Assembly: GCF_014197435.1 (NCBI RefSeq)
Contig: NZ_JACIFP010000001.1
Location: 1,426,001 to 1,490,000 of the forward strand
Source of the DNA: Gordonia humi
Lineage (GTDB): Bacteria; Actinomycetota; Actinomycetes; Mycobacteriales; Mycobacteriaceae
Direction: 5' to 3'
DNA length: 64,000 bases
The translations under genes and the position numbers were made by a program. The notes beneath the pieces are model-generated. The model saw only the letters and a program-made list of their open reading frames with translations, had not been told where the DNA came from and made no database searches. Positions 52,865-62,233 of the stretch are shown one piece after another; within the stretch, counting starts at the first letter, position 1; each line of letters opens with the position of its first letter.

Positions 52865-54201
52865 TGGAGGTCGTGCTCCTCGGCTCCGGCGCGGCGGACG
52901 GTTGGCCGAACCCGTTCTGCGACTGCGGTTCGTGCGGCGACGCACGAACGTCGGGGACCTCGCGCGGACAGACGGCCGCACTCGTCGACGACCGGCTGCT
53001 CCTGGACTGCGGCCCCGAAGTCGCCGGGGCGGCCGGACGCGCGGGTCGTTCGCTGGCCGGGCTCCGATACGTCCTCATCACGCACGCCCATCCCGACCAT
53101 CTCGGCCCGCAACTGCTGCTCTGGCGGTCGTGGATCGACGATCTCGACGAACTGTGCGTCGTCGGCCCCGCGACCGCGCTCGAGGCATGTCGAGACTGGA
53201 CTGGCCCCGACGACGCCGTCCGCTTCATTCCGGTCGCCGCCGGGGAGCGGATCCGACTCGGCCCCTACGATGTGCGGGTCCTGCCCGCGCAGCACCGGGT
53301 CCTCGTCGACGGTGACGCGGTCCTCTACGACGTGACCGACGCGCACGGCGAGAGGCTGCTGTGGGCCACCGACACCGGACCGTGGCCGCGGGACCGGTTC
53401 GCCGCTGTCGCCCACGCACGGTACGACGCGGTGTTCCTCGAAGAGACCTTCGGCGACCGGGACGGACTGTCCGCGGGACACCTCGGGTTCGCCGGTTTCG
53501 GTGACATGATCGCGACCATGCGTGAGGTCGAAGCAGTCACGGATCGAACCGACGTGGTGGCCGTGCACCTCGGTCATCACAATCCGCCGAACGCCGAACT
53601 GTCCCGTCGACTCGAGATGGTCGGTGCGCGGCCCGGCCGTGACGGCGAAGTCGTCGTACTCGGCGGGGCGGCGACGCGGCCGCACCGTGTGTTCGTCACC
53701 GGCGGGGCGCGATCGGGGAAGTCGTGTCACGCCGAGGCGATGCTCGCCGACGTCGTGGACGTCGTGTACATCGCCGCGGGCGGACCGCGAGACGACGATC
53801 CCGACTGGGCGCGGCGAGTGGCCGCGCACCGGGCCCGTCGCCCGTCGACGTGGACGACCCTGGAGACCACCGACCTCGCCGCGACACTGCGGGCGACGAC
53901 GGCGCCGGTGCTGATCGACTGCCTCGGCACCTGGCTCGCCGCGCGCTGCGACCATCACGGTGTGTGGACCGGCGGCGACCTCGCCGGGGTGCGTGCAGAG
54001 GCGGCCGATCTCGTCGCCGCCTGGCGGACGCGGGCGGCGGCGACCGTCGCGGTGAGCAACGAGGTGGGCAGCGGCGTCGTGCCGGGCACTCCTGCCGGAC
54101 GCCTGTTCCGTGATGAGCTCGGGCGCCTCAACGCGGCGGTCGCGGCAGCGTCCGACCGCGTGGTGCTGATGGTCGCGGGCTGTCCGCTCTCCGTCCGCTG
54201 A
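52864..54201 (+). CDS. PhnP-like metallo-beta-lactamase domain fused to CobU
   Basis: 445 residues, two domains. Residues 1 to about 270: metallo-beta-lactamase fold beginning VVLLGSGAADGWPNPFCDCGSCGDAR, with the cysteine cluster of PhnP-type phosphodiesterases, metal motif THAHPDH (73-79), and further His/Asp (AQHRVL, WATDTGPW, HLGHHNPP). Residues about 275-445: CobU, with FVTGGARSGKS Walker A (280-287), and VLIDCLGTWLAA and SNEVGSGVVP motifs of adenosylcobinamide kinase/GTP guanylyltransferase. Last gene of the uptake operon, so corrinoid salvage is the role; the hydrolase substrate is unknown. Confidence 0.85.
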   Translation: MEVVLLGSGAADGWPNPFCDCGSCGDARTSGTSRGQTAALVDDRLLLDCGPEVAGAAGRAGRSLAGLRYVLITHAHPDHLGPQLLLWRSWIDDLDELCVVGPATALEACRDWTGPDDAVRFIPVAAGERIRLGPYDVRVLPAQHRVLVDGDAVLYDVTDAHGERLLWATDTGPWPRDRFAAVAHARYDAVFLEETFGDRDGLSAGHLGFAGFGDMIATMREVEAVTDRTDVVAVHLGHHNPPNAELSRRLEMVGARPGRDGEVVVLGGAATRPHRVFVTGGARSGKSCHAEAMLADVVDVVYIAAGGPRDDDPDWARRVAAHRARRPSTWTTLETTDLAATLRATTAPVLIDCLGTWLAARCDHHGVWTGGDLAGVRAEAADLVAAWRTRAAATVAVSNEVGSGVVPGTPAGRLFRDELGRLNAAVAAASDRVVLMVAGCPLSVR

Positions 54202-54644
54202 CATCGGACGGTACGGCGATCGACCGCTCGCGCACGCGACGTCCGGAAGAAGACTTGGTTACCGAGAGGTGACGGCACGGGCCGCCCACCGGTGCGCGGC
54301 CGCGGCACGCCGTCGACGAAGAAGCCGTGCCGCGCGGAATCGTCGGCCGCGTCGACAGATCCCGGATCCGCCTCGCGTGGGCCCTGACATGCGGGTTCGG
54401 GTTGTGCTCAAGCTGCGAGAAACCTACGAGAAGCTGTGCGCTGCAAGGGTTCCCGATAGATCACAGTGATCGGTCGCGGGTGTCCCGAGAGGCTGTCGGC
54501 GGTGCTGAATGATGCGCGACACAGGCATTGATCGGGCCGTACGCGAGGAGCTATTGATGGGGTGCGGGCCGCCGCCGTCGACATGTCGTCGACGGCATCG
54601 GTTCGGATCAGGAATCGCGGCCGACCGCCCGAGGGGGAGATCTG
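54202..54644. other. Intergenic region before the acyltransferase genes
   Basis: 443 bp with no convincing gene. A hairpin with 9-bp arms GCCGTCGAC (54574-54582) and 54588-54596 lies in the probable 5' leader of the following operon; GAGGGGGAG at 54630 is its ribosome site. Confidence 0.5.
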
Positions 54645-56057
54645 ATGGAGTACACCGAACTCGCCGACTATCCGATGCACGAGGGACACGTTCTGGGCTG
54701 GGTGCCGAACGCCGGTCCCGGTTCGTGGCGCGATGACGAGCGACGCCTGTCGACCGACCACGAGTCGCATGTCGGCCGCGCGCACGCCGATCCGGACCGA
54801 CATCGCGGTTCGTGGATCGGAGGGGCCTTCCGGATCGCCGGTCCGCTCCTGCGGGACGTCTTCGCCGCTGCGCTGGCGGACTGGCTCGGTCGCCACGAGG
54901 CGTATCGGACGACGGCTGTGGCGACCGACACCGGGTGGCGTCGGCGCACGGTCGCACCCGAATCCGTCGAGGTCGCGGTGCGACCGGTGCCCGAACCGTG
55001 CGGCGGCTCGGACGCCTGCGCACGTCTCGAAGAGTTCTTCGCCGAGGTCGTGTCGTCGGTGCGCTGGCCGCACCTGGCCGTGGTGACTGTGGAGCCGGAC
55101 TCCGCGTGCCGCGACGAGGCGGCGTTCTTCACAGTCGTGTTCGCCGCCGACCACACGGTGATGGACGCCTACACGCAGGCTTTCACGATCGGTGAGTTCA
55201 CCGAGCTGTACCGGGCGCGTCTCGCCGCGGCCGGGTCCGAGCTGCCGCCGTGCGGCTCGTATGTGGACTTCAGCGCCGCCGAGAGAGCCGTCGACGACGC
55301 CCTCGACGCGACGCATCCGGCGGTGCGGAGGTGGGGTGCACTGATCGACACCGGCTTCCCCGGGTTCCCACTGCCGCTGGGACCGGGCGGCGTCGACGGC
55401 GGCGGTCAGCAGGCGAGCCTGTCCCGGTGGCTGCTCGACGCGCCGGCCACCGAATCGTTCGTCGCGGCCGCGAAGCGGTTCGGCGGCTCGCAGACCAGTG
55501 GTTTCGTCGCGGCGGTGAAGTCCGCGCTGGGCAGGTTGGGCGCCGACGGTCTGCGGTTCGTCATGCCGATGCACACCAGGTACACACCGGAACTGGCGAC
55601 GGCCGCCGGGTGGTTCGTCGGTGTGATGCCGGTCGACGACCGGATGGACGGAGCCGGCTCGTTCGGCGAGGCCGTCCCGGGCACCGCCGTAGCACTTCGG
55701 GCGAACCGCGACGTGGTGCCGTTCTCATTGAGCCGGATCACCGACCTGCTCGGTGTCGGGGAGGCCCCGCAGTTCGTGGTGTCCTACATCGACGGTCGAG
55801 CGGTGCCCGGTGCGAATCGCTGGTCCGCGCACGATCGCGTGCTGCGCAGTCGAGTGCGCAGCGACTCGGAAGTGTACCTGTGGATCAATCGGGCGGCCGG
55901 CGGACTCAACCTGTCGATGCGGTATCCGAACAACGACGTCGCGACGGCGTCGGTGCATGCCTTCGTCGCCGAGTTCGCCGCCGTGCTGACCGAGGTCGCG
56001 TCGCACGGCGACGCCTCGATCGGACAGAGCGCCGCGGTCGACGGGAGCACGCGATGA
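54645..56057 (+). CDS. PapA-like acyltransferase/condensation domain protein (first of three)
   Basis: 470 residues of the condensation/acyltransferase superfamily. H170-TVM-D174 (FAADHTVMDAYTQ) is the HxxxD catalytic motif. LRFVMPMHTRYTPELATAAGWFVGVMPV and FVVSYIDGRAVPGANRW match polyketide-associated (PapA) acyltransferases that esterify trehalose or other glycolipids. Start supported by GAGGGGGAG. ATGA overlap with the next gene. Confidence 0.8.
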   Translation: MEYTELADYPMHEGHVLGWVPNAGPGSWRDDERRLSTDHESHVGRAHADPDRHRGSWIGGAFRIAGPLLRDVFAAALADWLGRHEAYRTTAVATDTGWRRRTVAPESVEVAVRPVPEPCGGSDACARLEEFFAEVVSSVRWPHLAVVTVEPDSACRDEAAFFTVVFAADHTVMDAYTQAFTIGEFTELYRARLAAAGSELPPCGSYVDFSAAERAVDDALDATHPAVRRWGALIDTGFPGFPLPLGPGGVDGGGQQASLSRWLLDAPATESFVAAAKRFGGSQTSGFVAAVKSALGRLGADGLRFVMPMHTRYTPELATAAGWFVGVMPVDDRMDGAGSFGEAVPGTAVALRANRDVVPFSLSRITDLLGVGEAPQFVVSYIDGRAVPGANRWSAHDRVLRSRVRSDSEVYLWINRAAGGLNLSMRYPNNDVATASVHAFVAEFAAVLTEVASHGDASIGQSAAVDGSTR

Positions 56058-57427
56058 GGATAGCGGCGGCCCGCGACTGGCGCCCGGGTCCCGGCACCGT
56101 CGTCGACTGGTCGGCGACCGCGGCGACGACGGCCGCGGCCCGTCGGGCGCCGGCGCATCCCGTGGGGCCGTCGTTCCTGCAGCGCGATCACATTCTGGCG
56201 GTGCGCGCGCAGCGGGACGCGGGCGTCGAGCACCGGGCGTTCACGTGTGCGTGCGTGTCGGTGCCGGGCGTCCTCGACGTCGACCGGATGACCGCGGTGC
56301 TCGCCGACTTCCTGCGCGATCACGACGGCTGGCGGTCGACGTTCCGCGCCGACGGCGACGACGTGGTCCGCGGCTTGGTCGACGCCTCCGACATCGAACT
56401 CGACGCGCACACCTGCCCGGCGGGCACCGATCCCGTCGAGCACGTGGCCGAGCGACTGCCCGCGACCGCGGTGTTCGACGTGTTTCCGGCGGCGGCGTTC
56501 GGGGCGGTGGCGCACACCGAGTCGTTCGACTTCTACTTCGCGATCGACCACGCGTACGGCGACGCGGCGTCGCAGGCGATCGGACTCGCCGAGATCCTCG
56601 GCCGTTACCGGGACGAACCGGGCCGTCCTCGCGCGGTCGCAGGCTCGAGCCACATCGAGTACACAGCGGCCGAAGCCGGCCGCGCGGCGTCGCTGACGTC
56701 GTCGTCGCCGTCGGTGCGCCGCTGGCGAGAGCTTCTGGTGGACGGGCCCTCGCCCAGGCGTCCGGACTTTCCACTCGACCTCGGGATCGTCGACGGACGA
56801 CCGCAGCGGGTGCGGATCGATCAGGTCCCGATCGCGGACGCGGCTCGCACCGATCGGCTGGGGGAGTGGGCCCGCACCGCGAACGTCGGGCTGTCGACAC
56901 TGGTCTTCGCGGCGCTCGGGGTCACCGAACGGCGGCTGGCGGGTCGGGACCGCTACGTCACGACCACCGTGTTGAGCACTCGGCGGGGTGATCACCTCGC
57001 CTCGCAGGGCTGGTACATCAACTTCGTGCCGGTCGCGTTCGCGGTGCGCGGCGACGCGGTCGCCGACGTGGTGCGCGATGCGGCGGACGCCCTCGCCGTC
57101 GCCCGCGAGATGGCGGCGGACCCGGTGCACGGAGCACTCGGCGTGCTGATCGGAGAGGGCGTCCTCGACCCCTCGGTCATCACGAACCCGCAGATGGTGT
57201 CGTATATCGACTTCCGATGGTTTCCAGCGGCGGAGGCCCTGCGCGACGCGGTGATATTCACCGGTGAAGGCGTGACCGATCACGCGTCCATCTGGGTGAG
57301 CCGCACCGACGACGGATTGTTCGCCGCCGCTCAGCGCCCGGACAATCCGATCGCGGAGGCGTCGGTGGCGCGATACTTCGACACGGTGGCGCAGGTCCTC
57401 GCCGACCTGGACGGAGCCGACCGGTGA
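56054..57427 (+). CDS. PapA-like acyltransferase/condensation domain protein (second of three)
   Basis: 457 residues. HxxxD at 166-170 (FAIDHAYGDAASQ). RYVTTTVLSTRRGDHLASQGWYINFVPVAF and NPQMVSYIDFRWFPAAEALRD resemble PapA proteins of the same type as the preceding gene. Overlaps both neighbours by 4 nt. Probably acts on a cell-envelope glycolipid. Confidence 0.8.
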   Translation: MRIAAARDWRPGPGTVVDWSATAATTAAARRAPAHPVGPSFLQRDHILAVRAQRDAGVEHRAFTCACVSVPGVLDVDRMTAVLADFLRDHDGWRSTFRADGDDVVRGLVDASDIELDAHTCPAGTDPVEHVAERLPATAVFDVFPAAAFGAVAHTESFDFYFAIDHAYGDAASQAIGLAEILGRYRDEPGRPRAVAGSSHIEYTAAEAGRAASLTSSSPSVRRWRELLVDGPSPRRPDFPLDLGIVDGRPQRVRIDQVPIADAARTDRLGEWARTANVGLSTLVFAALGVTERRLAGRDRYVTTTVLSTRRGDHLASQGWYINFVPVAFAVRGDAVADVVRDAADALAVAREMAADPVHGALGVLIGEGVLDPSVITNPQMVSYIDFRWFPAAEALRDAVIFTGEGVTDHASIWVSRTDDGLFAAAQRPDNPIAEASVARYFDTVAQVLADLDGADR

Positions 57428-58714
57428 GAATCGGGTCGGCCGCGGACGACAGGCTCACCGCGGACGACAATCTGTTCGTCGTCATGGAACGGGTGCTGAA
57501 CCTTCCCGTCGTCAATCAGGTGGTGTGGCGAGTCGGCGACGACGTCGACGAGGCGGCGGTCCGACGCCTGGGCGACGGACTGCGCGCGGGACGCCTGTCG
57601 CGACTGGTGGTCCGGACCCGCGGGCTCGGCCGCGACCGATGGCTGTTCACCCCGGCCGCCGGCGCGGTGACCGGCACCGCGGAACCGGTGCCGGTCGGCG
57701 GCGACGGGGCATGGGCGCGTGAGCGTCTGGCGGACGGCGTCGACAGCGTCGCCGGACCGTCGTGGCGTCTGACGACCGCGCCGACCGCGGACGGCGGACG
57801 GCTGGTCTCCCTGGTGTTCTCCCACGTGATCGCCGACGGCGGCGCGGTGATCGCCGCCGTCGACGAGGCCGTCCGAGGAGATCCCCACCGACCCGATCCG
57901 GTTCGCGGGCCGCGCGCGGTTCGCGCTCTCGTGGACGCGGCGTCGTTGGGAGGGGCGGCCGCCCGTGCCGCGGTCACGGCGGCCCGCGGCGTCCGTCCAC
58001 CGGTCCGGTCCGGTGACGGCGGTCGAGGACGCACCGTTCACCGGCCCGAGCATCGCGGTCACCGTGGACGTCGACAATTTCGACCGGGTCGCCGTGCGGG
58101 CTGGCGGCACTCCGAACTCGCTGTTCGTCGCGTTGGTCGTCGGCGTGCTCGCGGCGAGCGGCCGCGTCGTCGACGGCGAGGACGTGCCGGTGGAACTGCC
58201 GGTGTCGCTGCGAGGCACGGACGACCTCCGGGCCAATGCGACCGCTGCCGCGAGTGCCGTGACGCCCGCGGGACGCTACGACGATCTGTCCGAACTGCGC
58301 CGGGCATGTCGGGAGGCGTATGTCCGCCGCGAGCGCACCACGAGTCCGATGGCGGCGACCGTCGTGGTCGCCCAGGCGCTCCCCGACCGTCTCATCGCAC
58401 GGATCGCCGACGGCGTCGGCGCGCCCCTGTGCCTGGCCTCCGGACTCGGCGCGCTGCCGGACACGGTCGCCTCGCTCGGCGGGGCCGCGGCGGGACCGGT
58501 CATGATGCGAGCGGCGACGGTCGGGGCGTCCGCGGCTCGGATCGCCGGGCTGGGCGGCGGAGTCAGCGGATGGTGCACACGCGGCCCGGCGGTGGTGACG
58601 ATCTGCCTCGGTTCCCTGGACCCGGTCGCGGTCCCCGACCGCTCGAGGCTCGCCGAACTGTTCGGCGACGAGTTGGCGAAGTGGGACCTGTCGGCATCGG
58701 TCTGGCTGGAGTGA
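57424..58714 (+). pseudogene. Third acyltransferase gene, out of frame at a CCGGT repeat
   Basis: Two adjoining frames make one protein. The first (57424 to about 58010) has DDNLFVVMERVLNLPVVNQVVWRV and the catalytic H134-VIA-D138-G (FSHVIADGGAV). The second (about 58011-58714) continues TAVEDAPFTGPSIAVTVDVDNF ... WDLSASVWLE. The switch of +1 lies in three copies of CCGGT (58000-58014); one more 5-bp unit would restore a continuous frame of about 431 residues. It may be a phase-variable gene in the off state, a true pseudogene or a sequencing error. ATGA overlap with the previous gene. Confidence 0.7.
58000..58014 (+). repeat. Pentanucleotide tandem repeat CCGGT x3
   Basis: Three contiguous CCGGT units inside the third acyltransferase gene. 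Unit length is not a multiple of three, so unit number sets the reading frame. Only three units, so slippage rates would be modest. Confidence 0.85.
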
Positions 58715-58770
58715 CGAGCCTGTGGACAACCGGATCGACGGATTCTCGTTGCGCCGATAACCTGACCGGC

Positions 58771-59595
58771 ATGCGCGACGACAAGCTCCTCACCCGCATC
58801 GCGGGGCTGCTGCGGCAGGCCGAAGGCACCGACAACGAGCACGAGGCCGAGGCGTTCATGGCGGCCGCCCAACGACTCGCGACGGCGTCGTCGATCGACC
58901 TCGCGCTGGCCCGCGCCCACGACCGCGGTGTCCGCGACACCGCGACACCGGTCACCCGACAGGTGACCATCGGCGAGAAGGGCAAGCGCGGTCTGAAGAC
59001 CTATGTGCAGCTCTTCGTGCAGATCGGTCGGGCCAACGATCTGACGGTCGACGTCGCGTCGAACTCGACATTCGTCATCGCCTACGGATTCGAGTCGGAT
59101 CTGGACACGACGGAGGCGCTGTACACCTCGCTCGTGATCCAGATGGTCGCCGCCAGTGACGCGTACCTGAAGTCGGGCGCCTACAAGGGACAGACGGCCC
59201 GGCAGGTCGTCACCGTCGGCGACGGGTACTTTCGCCGTCGCGCCGTCACGGAGAAGCCGTTGTCGCCGATCACCGCGCGCTTGAACTTCCAGTCGGCGTT
59301 CGCCGAGCGAATCGGCAGGCGTCTGCAGGAGGCGCGCGACGAGCAGCGTGCCGAAGCCGTGGCGGCCGAGGCCCCGCAGTCGGGCGGATCCACCGCGATC
59401 GCACTGCGTGACAAGGAGATCGAGGTGCGCGACTTCTATCGGCGGGCGTCGTCGGCCCGCGGTACGTGGCGGCCGTCGTCGGCGCGTTCGGGGTATTCGA
59501 CGGCGGCGCGCCGAGCGGGAGACCGGGCCGGGAGTCGGGCGCGTATCGGTGGAGACCGAGAACTGCCGGGCGCTCGCGGAGCCATCGAGGAGTGA
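58771..59595 (+). CDS. DUF2786 protein
   Basis: 274 residues. The DUF2786 domain is at the N-terminus (KLLTRIAGLLRQAEGTDNEHEAEAFMAAAQRLATASSIDLALA); the rest contains YVQLFVQIGRANDLTV and SYIVIQ-like helical stretches (YTSLVIQMVAASDAYL) and ends in an Arg/Ser/Gly-rich tail. Function unknown. ATG 58771 follows TAACCT by 7 nt, leaderless pattern. GTGA overlap with the following metallohydrolase. Confidence 0.85.
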   Translation: MRDDKLLTRIAGLLRQAEGTDNEHEAEAFMAAAQRLATASSIDLALARAHDRGVRDTATPVTRQVTIGEKGKRGLKTYVQLFVQIGRANDLTVDVASNSTFVIAYGFESDLDTTEALYTSLVIQMVAASDAYLKSGAYKGQTARQVVTVGDGYFRRRAVTEKPLSPITARLNFQSAFAERIGRRLQEARDEQRAEAVAAEAPQSGGSTAIALRDKEIEVRDFYRRASSARGTWRPSSARSGYSTAARRAGDRAGSRARIGGDRELPGARGAIEE

Positions 59596-60086
59596 CGCGC
59601 GATGAGCGCCGCTCCCGCGTCTACGACGCCGAGCGGCTCGTGCACCGGATGTTCGAGCGCGCCGGGAGCGCCCGCACCGTGCAGATCGCGGCCGCAGAGC
59701 TCACGTTGCCGCCCGAGGGCAGGTTCTCATCGGTCGAGTCGGTGCAGCGGTACGTCGACCGGGTGCTCGGCCTGCCTTCGGTGCGGGAGGGCTTTCCGCG
59801 TGCGGCGCGGTCGGTCACCGTGCGGCATCGCCGCGGCGATCGGGCCGCACACTACGAACGCGAGAACGCGGTGATCGCCGTCCCCGATGCGACCGACGGC
59901 TCCTGGGCCCTGCGCGAGCTGGTCGTCCTCCACGAGATCGCGCATCACCTCGACGAGCGACCGCCCGGATCCGCGCCGCACGGGTCGTCGTTCGTCGACA
60001 CACTCATCGACCTCGTCGGCCTGGTCCTCGGACCGGAGACCGCGCTGATCTACCGTGTGGTGTTCGGCGACAGCGGAGTGCGGTGA
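59592..60086 (+). CDS. TIGR04338-type metallohydrolase
   Basis: 164 residues. HEIAHH motif with H114 and H118 as zinc ligands and Glu115 catalytic; H130 in SAPHGSSFVDTLIDLVG is the probable third ligand. The DERRSRVYDAERLV beginning is typical of the TIGR04338 family, which normally sits beside a DUF2786 gene as here. Substrate unknown. GTG start overlaps the DUF2786 stop. Confidence 0.85.
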   Translation: MTRDERRSRVYDAERLVHRMFERAGSARTVQIAAAELTLPPEGRFSSVESVQRYVDRVLGLPSVREGFPRAARSVTVRHRRGDRAAHYERENAVIAVPDATDGSWALRELVVLHEIAHHLDERPPGSAPHGSSFVDTLIDLVGLVLGPETALIYRVVFGDSGVR

Positions 60087-60117
60087 CCCGTGCGCGGGCC
60101 GTGGACGGGCGGCCCGG

Positions 60118-62181
60118 TCAATCGACCGGCGCCACGCTCACCACCGGCACCGGATCGACGCCGAGGTCGCCGTCGGCCTGGAAGGTCAGATAGCTCGGCT
60201 TGTTCGGATCGAGCACCAGCTGCTGACGACGCCGACGCGCCTTGATCAGGTCGGGGACGATCGTCAGATACCGCGGCAGGCTCGCGGCGTACACGTCGAC
60301 CCGGAGACGATGTCCGACGGCCAGGACCGCGTCGGTCGGGACCAGGTCGACGTCGATGCGCACGGGTTCGTCGGCGGGCACCGGCAGTCGGCGCTCCCGC
60401 GACAGATAGTGGACGGCGTCGAGCAGCACACCGTCGTCGGTGTAGGTCGACCGCGACGGATCCAGCGCGCGATTCGACGAGGTCAACGCGCCGTTGGTGA
60501 GAACCGTCGAGGTGCCGTCGGGTGCGACGTCGTTGACGGTCACCGCCCAGATGCCCTCGTGCGCGGTGGTCGAGACGTTCAGCCGAAGGTTCATCTGTCC
60601 GGAGATCTGGGTGGGGACGCCGACCGGTTCACTGGTGAACGTCAGTCCGCCGACCTCCTGGAACCGGGCGTCGGTCGAGAAGTCCTTCCCGAGCACGATC
60701 GCGGCACCCGCCGTGACCTGAGCGGCGTCGCGCGAGACGAAGCCGCGAAGATCCGGAGTGATTCGCAGCGACCGTCGACGGGCCGCCGGACCGTCGCGCA
60801 GACTCCCGTCGTGCCGGGTGTGGCCCGCGGTCCCGGACGGAGCCTCTGCGAGGAACAGCCGCCGCGGCCGGACGTCCGCCCGCGGATACTCCGAGCTGCA
60901 CGACCACTGCCCGCCCTGCTGTTGCATCACGATCGGTCCGTATTCGTCGACGCCGTTGTCCAGCCCCTTGAGCCACTTGTCGAACCAGGCGCGTTCGAGC
61001 ACGTCGAGCCGCGGCGGCCGACCCGGGGATCCGTGATCGCATCCGGGATCGAAGTGGTATCCGTCGGCCACCAGCATCTGCTTGCGGCCGGGCGCCATGC
61101 GCAGTGTCGAGTAGACGCGCGTGGCGCTCCGCCCGAACAGGTCGTGCCAGCCGCCGACGGTGAACGTCGGACACTCGATGTCCTCGATCCGCGGATTGCG
61201 CTCGTCGAAGTACGGGTCGTCGAAGATCCGGTCGTCGCGCGCCGTGAGGAAACCCCACAGCAGCGACGGCATCTCGGAGGCCGGTGAAGAGAGTCGGTCG
61301 CGCAGCCACCGGTAGGCGTCGCCGCGGAGGACGTCCGCGACGGCCGTCGCCGGGTTCGGCAGCCATTTGAGCCCGTTCACCAGTGTCAGCCACAGTGGAA
61401 TGAACGCCGAGGGCATGCCGCCGGTCAGATAGACGTCGCGGACCATGTCGGCGCCGCCCTCGACCGCGAACACCGCCTTGAGCGCGGCCGGTCGGTGCCC
61501 GGCGGCCTGTAGCGAGTTGATCGCCGAATACGACCACCCCGCCATGCCGACGTTCCCGTCGCACCAGGGCTGCTCGCTGATCCACTCGATGACCTCGACC
61601 GAGTCCCGTTGCTCGCGGGGCGACAGGATCTCCCAGCGGCCCTGGGAGGCGCCGGTGCCGCGCACGTCGACGATCACCTGCGTGTACCCCGACCGCACCA
61701 GGTTCCGATTGACGCCGAACACGTCCCACAGTCCGGTGCCGAACGTGCGGCCGATGCGTGAGGCGCCGTCGCCGAGGGGGATCGCGGCACTCGCCGAACG
61801 GACCGCCGAACCGATGACCGGAGCGTGCAGCGCATGGTCGATGCCGTCGATCACCGCACGGTTGTACGGATTCACGTTGAGGACGGTCGGCAGTGCGGTC
61901 TTGACGGGTTGACCGAGAACATTCGCCGGGCGCACGAGGGTCGCTCGCAGCCGGGTCCCGTCGTCCATCGTGATCGTGATGCTGCGGTCGATGTGCACGC
62001 GCGGGTACGGCTGCCGACCGTCCACGGCCTCGGCCCATCCGCGAGCCGGCGTCCCGCCGTCGGCGCCGGACTGCGACGGCCGGACGGCCCCGCGCGGCCG
62101 ATCGGCGAACTCTCCATAGTCGAGTTGCAGTGTCACGATTCGCACACCGCCCTTCCGTTCAACATCGACGCCGTGTGTCAT
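60118..62181 (-). CDS. CocE/NonD-family (S15) alpha/beta hydrolase
   Basis: 687 residues. N-terminal alpha/beta hydrolase: ITITMDDGTRLRATLVRP, TVLNVNPYNRAVIDG, YTQVIVDVRGTGASQGRWEILSPREQRDSVEVIEWISEQPWCDGNVGMAGWSYSAI with nucleophile Ser in GWSYS; later Asp/His in FTVGGWHDLFG and DGYHFDP. The C-terminal part is the S15 jelly-roll domain (VGHRLRVDVYAASLPRY). Acts as an esterase, amidase or dipeptidase; substrate unknown. No signal peptide. The actual start might be downstream. Confidence 0.85.
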   Translation of the reverse strand: MTHGVDVERKGGVRIVTLQLDYGEFADRPRGAVRPSQSGADGGTPARGWAEAVDGRQPYPRVHIDRSITITMDDGTRLRATLVRPANVLGQPVKTALPTVLNVNPYNRAVIDGIDHALHAPVIGSAVRSASAAIPLGDGASRIGRTFGTGLWDVFGVNRNLVRSGYTQVIVDVRGTGASQGRWEILSPREQRDSVEVIEWISEQPWCDGNVGMAGWSYSAINSLQAAGHRPAALKAVFAVEGGADMVRDVYLTGGMPSAFIPLWLTLVNGLKWLPNPATAVADVLRGDAYRWLRDRLSSPASEMPSLLWGFLTARDDRIFDDPYFDERNPRIEDIECPTFTVGGWHDLFGRSATRVYSTLRMAPGRKQMLVADGYHFDPGCDHGSPGRPPRLDVLERAWFDKWLKGLDNGVDEYGPIVMQQQGGQWSCSSEYPRADVRPRRLFLAEAPSGTAGHTRHDGSLRDGPAARRRSLRITPDLRGFVSRDAAQVTAGAAIVLGKDFSTDARFQEVGGLTFTSEPVGVPTQISGQMNLRLNVSTTAHEGIWAVTVNDVAPDGTSTVLTNGALTSSNRALDPSRSTYTDDGVLLDAVHYLSRERRLPVPADEPVRIDVDLVPTDAVLAVGHRLRVDVYAASLPRYLTIVPDLIKARRRRQQLVLDPNKPSYLTFQADGDLGVDPVPVVSVAPVD

Positions 62182-62233
62182 GGGTCACGGTCGTGCTGTG
62201 TGAACCAATGTAAAACGGCACCGTTCCAGATCC

